Made by a program: the position numbers and the translations under genes | Shown: positions 23,135 through 31,843 of the stretch, piece by piece | Position numbering within the stretch: position 1 is the first letter of the stretch | Layout: the number at the start of each line of letters is the position of its first letter | Origin: Phytopythium helicoides | Taxonomy: Eukaryota; Oomycota; Peronosporomycetes; Pythiales; Pythiaceae | Direction of reading: 5' to 3' | Length of the DNA: 64,000 nucleotides | Assembly (NCBI GenBank): GCA_024867545.1 | Contig: JANFNE010000001.1 | Span: forward strand, 930,001-994,000 | The notes under the pieces: model-generated | The model's input: only the letters and a program-made list of their open reading frames with translations | Told to the model about the DNA's origin: nothing | The model's database searches: none

Positions 23135-25147
23135 ATGACATTTGGTGACCAACGTCCCGTCGTGGCTTGTGGACCTTTCAGCACCAAGACCGTTCAGCTT
23201 TTCAACCGCGATGTGGATATTCTGTACAAGTCGACACCAACGGAAGCGATCGCAAGCGTTCTGAACGACACCGCGAAGGCCGCACTGGTGGTTATCGAAT
23301 GTGATGAGCATGACAGTGTACGCGAAGTCTACGATTCGTTATTGCTGAATTGTTCGTTAGAAGTAGTGGCGGAAGCTATCACTGATACTGACAGTGGTTC
23401 GACTCGGCTTTGGGTTATCAAGAAGTCAACGGCAATTCAAAGCAAACCTCAGTTGCGTGGGCAGGTAAAGACGGCGATGGTTCTGACGCTCGGAAAGCGC
23501 GAACCTGGTCTGTTGGTTACCGAGCACCTTCACAAAGTGTTGGGCGTTCTTTCCGTCTACAAGCTGGATGTGGTTAAGCTTCAGCTAAGCCTCAGCAACA
23601 CCCAAGAGGCGATTTCGCTTTGTTTCGTCGATGTCGTCAGTCGCAATGGCGACGCAAGCACTATCGAAGCGATAGCTGTTCTTGAAGCCAGCGGGGTTTC
23701 CGTTCGTGTGTTGGGATCGTTCGCGTGGGAAACTCCAGCTTTCTCCCGCAAAGAACTTCTTGACCTTTTACTCGTTCGTGCGATGTCTGAAACGTCGGAC
23801 ACTCCCATGGAGAGAGAGTGCTCGGAGAATGCAATCACGATGAATGATCGATTCCCATTGAACCCCAAGGTGACAAACGTCAAAATGGGGAGGAATATGG
23901 TGCTCTTCGGGAAGGCGAAGCATCTCGAGGCGGAAGGTCACAAGGTCTACATGCTGAGCTGTGGTGAGCCTGATTTTTTACCTCCTGATCGAGTCATCAG
24001 AGCAGGCATCCAAGCTTTCAAAGATGGCAAAGTGCGCTACACCGATATGCGCGGCGACCCGAACCTTCGAGAACTCATTTCAGAGTACTTGTCTCTCGTC
24101 AAGAAAGTGCAGTATGACCCAGCTACGGAGATCATGGTCTCCAGCGGCGGGCAACAAGGGTTGTTTTACGTTTTTCACACGATTCTCCGTCCTGGTGACA
24201 AGGTAATCCTGCCTACTCCATATTGGGCCGTCCACGCTGCTCTAGTCGATCAAATGCAGGGCAAACTGCTCGTGTTGCCCGGTAAAATCGGTGAAGATTA
24301 CTTGGTGAATCCTCGTGCACTTGAAGCCATGCTAACAGCGAATCCGGACACCAAGATGTTCTTGTTGTGTAACCCTAGCAACCCTGTAGGAACATTGCAC
24401 CCGCCTGAGAGGCTCGAAGAAATTGCTGCTATCCTTCGCAAGCCCCAGTTCCGTCACGTAATTGTCATCGCTGACGAGATTTACGAGCAGTTGATCTATC
24501 ATGACGATGACGAGACTCCCGGCAGTCGCGTGCATCAATCTTTCGCTACTCTTCCTGGCATGAGAGATCGGACAATCATGATCAACGGTTTTTCGAAGGC
24601 GTATGCAATGACTGGATTACGTGTTGGATTCATTGCTGCTCCTTCACACTTTATCAGCCGGTGCGTTCTGTGTCAGTCCATTTTCGCTTCATCGGTCAAT
24701 TCAATTGGCCAGATGGCTGCAGTCGAAGCTGTGACTATGGAACTCGAATACTTTCAGCAAGGGCGTTCTCGTATCCAGGGAGACCTCACTGAGCTGGACA
24801 AAAAGCGCAAGTATGTCGTCAAGCGTCTGCATCGGATCCCAAAATTGCGTTTTGCGTATCCGACGTCAGCGTTTTATATGTTCGTGGATTTGAGCGCGTT
24901 CTTCCTCGGAAAGTATGCACGCGTTGTCGAAGCAGCCAATACGAGCGCACCGACCAAGTTGCACGACGTTGCTGATCTGTGTGAGTACTTGCTTGACCAA
25001 TTCTCAGTTGCAGTGACGCCTGGCGTCGATTTTGGGGATGAGAATGGGCTGCGAATCTCGTATGCTGGAGCTCAAGAGTCCATCGAGCGCGCAATGGACA
25101 GTCTCGAACAATGCCTCACGACGTCACTGAGATTTGTAGATGAGTGA
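23135..25147 (+). CDS. Paralogue C: intact aminotransferase with eroded dehydratase/ACT N-terminus
   Basis: An uninterrupted 670-codon frame. Residues about 1-110 keep only the shape of a prephenate dehydratase half, with no GGSIH or TRF motif. About 115-210 is an eroded ACT domain (ESRP lost; VKLQLSLS at that place). From about 235 (FPLNPKVTNVKMGRN) it is a class-I-beta aminotransferase with GEPDFLPPDR, SSGGQQG, NPSNPVGTLHPPERL, DEIYEQLIYH, PLP-lysine in INGFSKAYAM and LRISYAG. The Thr and Lys of the prephenate-aminotransferase signature are Asn and Gln. The frame shows no breaks, so the gene is under constraint, probably as an aminotransferase of altered substrate range. No introns seen. 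Confidence 0.85.
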   Translation: MTFGDQRPVVACGPFSTKTVQLFNRDVDILYKSTPTEAIASVLNDTAKAALVVIECDEHDSVREVYDSLLLNCSLEVVAEAITDTDSGSTRLWVIKKSTAIQSKPQLRGQVKTAMVLTLGKREPGLLVTEHLHKVLGVLSVYKLDVVKLQLSLSNTQEAISLCFVDVVSRNGDASTIEAIAVLEASGVSVRVLGSFAWETPAFSRKELLDLLLVRAMSETSDTPMERECSENAITMNDRFPLNPKVTNVKMGRNMVLFGKAKHLEAEGHKVYMLSCGEPDFLPPDRVIRAGIQAFKDGKVRYTDMRGDPNLRELISEYLSLVKKVQYDPATEIMVSSGGQQGLFYVFHTILRPGDKVILPTPYWAVHAALVDQMQGKLLVLPGKIGEDYLVNPRALEAMLTANPDTKMFLLCNPSNPVGTLHPPERLEEIAAILRKPQFRHVIVIADEIYEQLIYHDDDETPGSRVHQSFATLPGMRDRTIMINGFSKAYAMTGLRVGFIAAPSHFISRCVLCQSIFASSVNSIGQMAAVEAVTMELEYFQQGRSRIQGDLTELDKKRKYVVKRLHRIPKLRFAYPTSAFYMFVDLSAFFLGKYARVVEAANTSAPTKLHDVADLCEYLLDQFSVAVTPGVDFGDENGLRISYAGAQESIERAMDSLEQCLTTSLRFVDE

Positions 25148-25328
25148 TGCGGTTGAACTCAACATTTATCGCGAAAGCACAAGAAAGAGCTAGGTTGGAA
25201 GGCTTGGAGGGCACCTAACTGACAGTAAGAGCAAGATCCAATGTTCCAGAGAAAACCGAGGCCGTATTGCATTTTATCTTTGAAGCTAACGCCTATTGTA
25301 CTTGGTACCTCATGTGTGATCAACTCCT

Positions 25329-27332
25329 CTAAACCTGCTCGAACGTAAGCGACTGGAGAGCGTGCTCGAGAGCATCCATCCCATGCGCCACTGATTCGAT
25401 CTTCGCGGCATATGAGATGCGAATGCCAAAGTCCTCACCGAAGTCGACGCCGGGAGAAATAGCGACATGATACTCGCGCAGCACGAACTCGCAGAACTCG
25501 GCCACGTCATTCAGCACCTCGGCATTCTCCTTGTTCACCTGAGCACCGCCACGACGCGTGACAAGCGCGCGCTTTCCTTCAAAGTACACGCTCAGATCCA
25601 TGAAGAGGTAGAAAGCGGCCGTCGGGTACGCAAACTTGATGTTCGGAATGGCGCGCAGGCGACGAGTGATCAGCTGGCGACGGTCGTTCAAGCTCGCAAG
25701 CACTGGAGCGATGCGGGACTTTCCCTGCTCAAACATTTCCAGCTCCTCGTGAAGAGCCTCAGCAGCCATCAGCTGTCCCGGGGTATTGGCTGTCGACGTG
25801 AAGTGGCCTTGGAGCACCATGCACGGCTCGATAAAATAGCTGGGGCCGGCAATGAACCCGATACGAAGCCCAGCCATGGCGAAAGCCTTCGAGAATCCAT
25901 TGATAATCAGAGTACGCTCGCGCATACCAGGCAGTGTGGCAAAACACTTGTGCACACGAGCGGCAATGCCCTCATCCTGGTAGACAATTTGTTCGTAAAT
26001 CTCGTCGGCGACAACTACGACGTGTTGGAACTGGGGCTTGCGAAGCACAGCAGCGATCTCCTCGAGACGCTCAGGGGACAGAAGCGTACCCGCAGGGTTG
26101 CTGGGATTGCACAGCATGAGAACCTTGGTCGTCGGGTTAGCAATCAGAGTCTCCTCAAGAGCCTTGGGGTTGATGAGGTAGTCTTCGTCAGCCTTGCCCG
26201 GAAGACGCACGACTCCAGCCTGGACCTGCTTGATGATCGCCTCGTAGGCAGCCCAGAAGGGCGACGGCAGGATCACCTTGTCACCTTGTCGAATCAGCGA
26301 GTAAAGGGCGTGGTAGAGAGCCTGCTGGGCACCGGCCGTGACCTGGATCTCCGTGTCGGGGTTGTACGAAATGCCCTTGACCGCGTTCAGGTACTTCGTG
26401 ATGGCCTGACGCAGCGATGGATCGCCACGCAGCTGTGAGTACTTGACCTTGCCCTCGCGGAGGGCACGAACACCGGCCTCGATGGCACGCTCCGACGGGA
26501 GGAAGTCGGGTTCACCAATGCACAGAGAATGCACTTGCTCGCCCTCGGCCTCCATCTTCTTAGCCATCGCAACGATCATGAGGTTGCGGCCGAGCGGTGC
26601 GTCCGTCACCATCGGGCTAAGGGGGTATTTCTCAGCCATCGACCGAGAGTCCACCTTCAACTCGTGCTCGAGCGGCTTCACCTTCAGGCTAGTGTCTTCC
26701 TTCTGGCAGGCTGCCACATAGGATCCAAGGATGCGGACTGACTGAGCGATCTCACGAAGCTCCACGAGGGCAGCAGCAACGTGAGGGCTCGTTTCACTTC
26801 CAGCAACGTCAAGGCACAGAATGTCCTGGTTGGTTTCATCGTCAGCCGAGCGCAGTCGGCTCTCGATCTTGATGACGTCCACATTTCGGGATGCAAGGAC
26901 GGAAAGAGTCTGATGCAAGTGGCTTGTGCGATTCAGGATGCTGGACGGGAACGTGATCACGAACGAGGTCTTGGTCGAACGTTTGACGGCGACTGACGGG
27001 TTCATGGTTAGCATACCGGACGAAGTCCCGACATCCTGGAGCTTGGCGAGCGCCACGAAGCGCGTCGTGGCCTCGGGCGTGCGCTCGTAGCACTCCGAGA
27101 CGATGCGGAGTCCATGCTCGAGCACGAGGTCGTAGACAGCGTGGGAAGTACCAGCGGCCGAGCTCTCAATGGCAACGACAGCGAAGCGTGCAGCCTCCTT
27201 GTGGACGGCCTGGAAAACCTTGGCGAGCGAGTCGAAGGCCTCCGGGGCGGCGCCGAGCGTAGCACCGACCTTGAGCGCAGCGTTGAAAGCGACGGGTCCC
27301 TGGACGAACGCGACGGCGGCAGTGGTGACCAT
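25329..27332 (-). CDS. Paralogue D: intact dehydratase-like/ACT/aminotransferase fusion
   Basis: A 667-residue protein from the ATG at 27332 (MVTTAAVAFVQGP), chosen because similarity to the other fusions begins there although the frame stays open to 27923. The N-terminal half keeps a TRF-like element (TTRFVALAK) but has lost the GGSIH motif (SAAGTSHAVYDLVL instead). The ACT domain has IESRLR in place of IESRPW. The aminotransferase is complete: GEPDFLPSER, TAGAQQALYHAL (Gln for Lys), NPSNPAGTLLSPERL, DEIYEQIVYQ, INGFSKAFAM, IRISYAA. Dehydratase activity is doubtful, aminotransferase activity likely. It is tail-to-tail with C across 181 bp. Confidence 0.85.
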   Translation of the reverse strand: MVTTAAVAFVQGPVAFNAALKVGATLGAAPEAFDSLAKVFQAVHKEAARFAVVAIESSAAGTSHAVYDLVLEHGLRIVSECYERTPEATTRFVALAKLQDVGTSSGMLTMNPSVAVKRSTKTSFVITFPSSILNRTSHLHQTLSVLASRNVDVIKIESRLRSADDETNQDILCLDVAGSETSPHVAAALVELREIAQSVRILGSYVAACQKEDTSLKVKPLEHELKVDSRSMAEKYPLSPMVTDAPLGRNLMIVAMAKKMEAEGEQVHSLCIGEPDFLPSERAIEAGVRALREGKVKYSQLRGDPSLRQAITKYLNAVKGISYNPDTEIQVTAGAQQALYHALYSLIRQGDKVILPSPFWAAYEAIIKQVQAGVVRLPGKADEDYLINPKALEETLIANPTTKVLMLCNPSNPAGTLLSPERLEEIAAVLRKPQFQHVVVVADEIYEQIVYQDEGIAARVHKCFATLPGMRERTLIINGFSKAFAMAGLRIGFIAGPSYFIEPCMVLQGHFTSTANTPGQLMAAEALHEELEMFEQGKSRIAPVLASLNDRRQLITRRLRAIPNIKFAYPTAAFYLFMDLSVYFEGKRALVTRRGGAQVNKENAEVLNDVAEFCEFVLREYHVAISPGVDFGEDFGIRISYAAKIESVAHGMDALEHALQSLTFEQV

Positions 27333-28794
27333 CTGATGGCGGCGGCTTGAGTTCAGGGGCTTGGGGCTGCTGGGGCGGGGAGGAGGCTCGGCTGGTTGGC
27401 GGCGAATTGGGAAATGAGCTTTGCAGGCCACCGCTCTGGCAGGCTGCGTAGTTTGCCAGGGGACCCCCCTGTGAGCAGAGACAGCCACGTGATTGCAGTT
27501 GGGCATGCGAGGAGGCAGCGACTGTAGCACCGGATGCCATTGGCGCTGCCACGTCACACTCAGCAGCGTGAGCTTCGCGGCCAAATTCAACTTGAACCAC
27601 AGCGCTCGAGGTCCAAGTGCAACCCGATCTGCTCTCCAGCGCAGTGGCTGCACTGCTGCTGCACCGGCCCGTCTATTGTGAGCCAGCTTGCGTCGCCGGC
27701 GTGCTCGCGGGCTCGGCCCGGCTTCTCCACCTCCGTGCGTGCAACAGCAGCCCAGGATGCTCTGTGCGGCTTGCAAAGCATCCTGGTCGATCGTGGGCTC
27801 GCGAGAAGAGGCAGGGCATGGCACGGCCGCGGCTGCCCAAGATTCGCACTCGGCGACGGGCTTTGATGGTTTGAGCTCGTCTTGAGCGTGGCGGCGAGGC
27901 GAGGTGTTTTTCATTATCTGCACATTTCAAATGGAGGAAAGTCTCGTGGAAGAATGTGAGAAAGCAGTCGATAACCATCGCGGCGTCGGCGATGAGCGAG
28001 CGGGTGGAGCGTGAAGAGCCGCTGATCTTTGACATGCGAGGAGGCAGCGGTGGTGACTGACATGCGAGGAGGCAGCCGCAGGTTCAACCAGCTGCCAGCC
28101 AGCTGATCGCCCGCGATTTGACATGGACGCTCTCCAGCTCCCCCCATCAAATGATATAGCTGCTACAGATAATGTTGATTGGAGCACCGGACTACAATAT
28201 GTTGGATTTAAGAGCGCACCCTCACGAATTGCAGCTCTCTGTCATTTGCTTGTATCATTTGTGCCGGCTCTTGCTCCGGATCGGCCTGGTCGTCCACCAG
28301 CCGTCCTCCCGATCTCTGCTAGGCGCCTCGTGCATTGCCGGTGGCCACGGCTGAGCAATCAAACTCCCGTGCTGGCTGCCGGCCGCGAGCAGTTGTTGAT
28401 GGGCCGGACCGCCGACTGTCGCATGTCGAAGATTGCTCAGTGCAACCAGGTTGCAGCCACGTCGACCAGACTTTCTTGCAGCTTTGCTTCGCAATCGCCG
28501 AGGCCACTTGATTCCTCGTAGCCTTCGTCGAGTAGATGCAAGAGTTTGCAAGCTGTCCGATCCTGCCAGAAACCACCGAGAACCAATGAAAGCTGGGACC
28601 CGATTCGAGTCAACGCTCTGCTGCTCGCAGACACATCAACGACTAACAGCGTCACCATCAGACTGTGTAGCCTTCGACGGCGATATACTGGAGAGCATTC
28701 GCGACGACTTCACTCGAATCCTCAACGATAAACCTTTTCATTCAGAGTTCACAATAACACATGCATCGAATACTATCCGGATAGCTACAGCTCT
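27333..28794. other. Long intergenic region with short repeats, no gene seen
   Basis: Upstream of paralogue D and downstream of E. It carries three exact copies of CATGCGAGGAGGCAGC (27504-27519, 28033-28048, 28061-28076) and an inverted repeat TTCAA-C-TTGAA at 27586-27596. The open frame of D extends upstream to 27923 without homology to the family. No convincing coding potential was found on either strand. Confidence 0.45.
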
Positions 28795-30811
28795 TTACTC
28801 GAGGGCGAGCAGCAGCGTCTCCATGCCATCCATGGCGTGGCGGATGGCATCCATCGAGCTCGCGTACGAGATACGCATGCCGTACACATCACCGAACTCG
28901 GAGCCGGGCACGACGGCCACGTTGAACTCGCGAAGCAGGTACGCACAAAAGGCGTCGACGCCGTCGATGGGCTCCTTGGTGGCGGCGACGACGCGCGTCG
29001 ACCGGCCCTGGAAGTGAGCTGACAGGTCCAGGAACACGTAGAAGGCCGCAGTCGGGTAGGCGAACTTGACGTTGGGCATGGCACGCAGCCGACCCACGAT
29101 GTACCGGCGCTTCTCGTCCAGGTTCTTCATGACCTCAGTGATGCGGGGCTCACCACGGGCGTGGCACTCGAGCTCGACCTCGATCGCCTCGCAGGCGGCA
29201 ATCTGGCCAGTAGTGTTGGCGCACGACGTCAGCTGAGCCTGCAGCAACGTGCACGCGTCGATAAAGTACTTGGGAGCCGCGAGGTAGCCTACTCGCATGC
29301 CAGTCATGGCGTACGCCTTGGAGAAACCATTGACCGTGAGCGTGCGCTCGTACATGCCGGGAATTGTCGCGAAGCTTTGGTGCACGCGGAGCTCCTCACC
29401 CTCGTCCTGGTAGATGAGCTGCTCGTAGATTTCGTCCGAGATGACGATCACGTGCTGGAACTGCGGCTTGCGCAGCACTTCAGCGATCCGCTCGAGGTGC
29501 TCGGGCGAGTGGAGCGAGCCTGACGGGTTGCTAGGGTTGCATAGGATGATGACCTTGGTCTCCGGGTGCTCCAGCAGAGTCTCCTCCAGCACGCGAGGGT
29601 TGATTAGGTACTGCTCTTCGATCGTCGTGCGGAGCGCCACGGGCTCGGCGTGCACGAGCTTGACGATTTCCGGGTAGTTGAGCCAGTACGGCGTAGGGAT
29701 CAGCACCTTCTCGCCGGGGTTGCACACGGCGTAGAGCGCCTGGTAGACGGCCTGCTGGCCACCGTTCGACACAAGCACCTCCGTGTTTGGGTCGTAGTTG
29801 AGGCCCTTGACGGTCGAGAGGTACTTGGAGATGAGGCCGCGCAGCTCAACTGTGCCCTTCATGTGCGCGTACTTGACATCGCCTCGCTCCATGGCGAGCT
29901 TGCCAGCCGTGAGCACGCGCTCGGGCGGGCTGTAGTCAGGCTCGCCGACGCACAGCGACCAGACCTGCTGTCCCTCAGCCTCCATCTGCTTGGTCTTGGC
30001 GTGGATGAAGACGGTCTGCGGGACCGTGACCTTGCGGAACATGGAGTTGAGCGGGTACTTCTGCTCCATGGTCTTCTCGGCAGGCTCGGCCTGCTCGGGC
30101 TCCTCCACCTGCAGCTTGCCGTTGGTGGCGTACGAGCCGAGGATGCGCACGAAGCGGCTGAAACTTGCTCAGGTCTCGCAGTGCCGCAACCACCGCGCGG
30201 TCGGTCAGGTGGCCCAGGATGTCGAGGAAGAAGATGTACTTGAACTGCAGGGCGTCGTCCTCGCCCTCGTCGCTGTCGGATGCGTGGCCGGGCTTGTGCG
30301 GGGCTTGGCCGTCCCACGGCCGGCTCTCAATCTTGGTCATGTGCAGCTTGTGGCGCGCGAAGACGGACAGCGCGCGCGTGAGCATGCCCTGCTCGCCCAG
30401 GTCGGCGAATGCGAACACGAGCGAGGTCTTGAAGTCGGACTTGTCGCGGCCGAGGCGATCGAGCCCAGATCCTCCTTGTCGGACAGCAGCAGGAAGCGCG
30501 TGAAGTCTCCTCGAGCCGTGCCCGACAGGTGCAGGTCGTACTCGCCGACGATGTGCAGGTCCAGCTTGAGCAGCAGGTCGTAGTGCGCGTGGATACTGCC
30601 GCCGCGAGAGCTCTCGAAGGGCAGAGCGGCCAGCTCGACGGCTCCGGACTTGACAGGCCACGAGCGCCTGCTCGGCCGTCGCGAAGGCCACAGCCTCGGG
30701 AGCAGCACCGCCAGCAGCCTTGTCGTTGACGAGGAAGTGGCGAGCAGCTCGCTGTGCCAGGTCGCCAGCAGCCCCGCCGTCGTTGTGGAAGGCCACCTTG
30801 ATCACGCTCAT
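28795..30811 (-). CDS. Paralogue E: prephenate dehydratase-ACT-aminotransferase fusion (three indels)
   Basis: From the ATG at 30811 (MSVIKVAFHNDGGAAGD) the N-terminal dehydratase keeps the catalytic-site signatures GGSIHAHYDLLL and FTRFLLL, and the ACT domain keeps KIESRPW, so the first half could be active. The aminotransferase starts at KYPLNSMFRKVTVPQT and has GEPDYSPPER, SNGGQQAVYQ (Gln for Lys, but the Thr of the signature kept as QT), NPSNPSGSLHSPEHL, DEIYEQLIYQ, NGFSKAYAM and MRISYASS. It has no arogenate dehydrogenase domain. One-base frame changes lie near 30650, 30465 and 30165, with similarity unbroken across them. This is the A-E copy closest to the large F and G fusions. Confidence 0.8.
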
Positions 30812-31216
30812 GCTGCTTGGAGAGAGAGAGGGGAGAGGCTGGGGCTCGGAGACGGCTGGGGCTTGGAGGCCGATTGGGAAATGACGAGTTGGTCGACTGG
30901 AGAGCCCAGCGGAGCCCAGGAGCGTTGGCAATCGGCAGCAGCTCATGCAGGCCGCCTCGACCAGTCCAGGAGCTGCGAGGCATAGTGAGCGCCATATATT
31001 CGACTGGTGACCCGTTGACATGCAAGTGCGTCCGACCAAGCAACAGATTGGTCGCAGGATGGACCGGCTACGTCACGCCGGACCTGATGCGCAGCGCGTC
31101 ACGCGGGGAACTTCAGAACCGAAAAACATGTCAAGGTCGACTCCGACGATGGGGAATTGCCATGATCTTGTCCAAAAATGTATCGAGAGTAAAAATACCG
31201 CGTCAACTCGAATGAA
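30812..31216. other. Intergenic, probable promoter of paralogue E
   Basis: A GA-rich tract (gagagagagaggggagagg) lies just upstream of the E start codon at 30819-30840. No gene is seen in the rest of the stretch. Confidence 0.35.
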
Positions 31217-31664
31217 GTGAACCTCATCAGTGACTCACTGGCCATGTCAGTCTCGCGACCTGATGTGGTATTCCGCCTTGCAAGCCTGTCACGAGAGATC
31301 GAGGTCAAGTACCACGGTCAATATACTCTGGAACGGATTCATCAGCTTGCTGCCTATCAACGTGAAATAAGCACAATTCACGCACTTGGGGTGCTTGTAC
31401 TGTCGCTTTTACCGTGCGTTGCGATCACAACGATTGTAGACGTCATGCCGCTCGATCCCCCATTTGAAGGTATTGAGCGCAATTCTCGTTTTTTCCTGCG
31501 CTTGTTTGAAGTAAATTGGATTTTCAGCATGATCGCGCTGGTGCAATTTCAGCACTATGTTAATGAATTAACATCATCAAACTTCAGAAACGCCGTGATC
31601 TCTGCAATGGTGTCGGCTGCAACACTCGGCTCCGACTACGCGTTATCTTTCCACTTCCCTTCAC
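31217..31664 (+). pseudogene. N-terminal part of a membrane-protein gene interrupted by Fanzor element 1
   Basis: The frame carries EVKYHGQYTLERIHQLAAYQREIST, two or three hydrophobic helices (ALGVLVLSLLPCVAITTIV; VNWIFSMIALVQFQHYV) and ends at SDYALSFHFP, where the Fanzor element begins. The likely start is MSVSRPDVVF (ATG at 31244). The continuation of the protein (LPFTYLLSAVFW) is found on the other side of the element at 33973. The 11-base CTTCCCTTCAC is present at both borders. Confidence 0.6.
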
Positions 31665-31843
31665 CTACATATGGAGACAGGCCGCGCTGTGGATCCAGCC
31701 TCTGTGGCCTGGAAAGCGCAACTAAGTCGCCTTGGGTCGATGCTCATCGGCGCAGATTGCCCTGTCGATGACAAGACGCCGCTGCCTCACACCTGACTCC
31801 TCGGAGGTAGGCTGCTCCGAGGGCGTGAAGAATCACGCCCAGT
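31665..31843 (-). ncRNA. Candidate Fanzor guide RNA (omega-RNA-like) of element 1
   Basis: Directly downstream of the Fanzor stop codon the minus strand can fold into two adjacent perfect hairpins: an 8-bp stem GGGCGTGA/TCACGCCC at 31821-31840 with a 4-base loop, and an 8-bp stem CCTCGGAG/CTCCGAGG at 31799-31822. A third, weaker pairing GGCC...GGCC lies near the element end. In TnpB and Fanzor systems the guide RNA scaffold lies at exactly this place, ending at the element border. Copy 2 keeps the pairing (a C-to-T change gives a G-U pair). Transcription is not shown. Confidence 0.5.
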
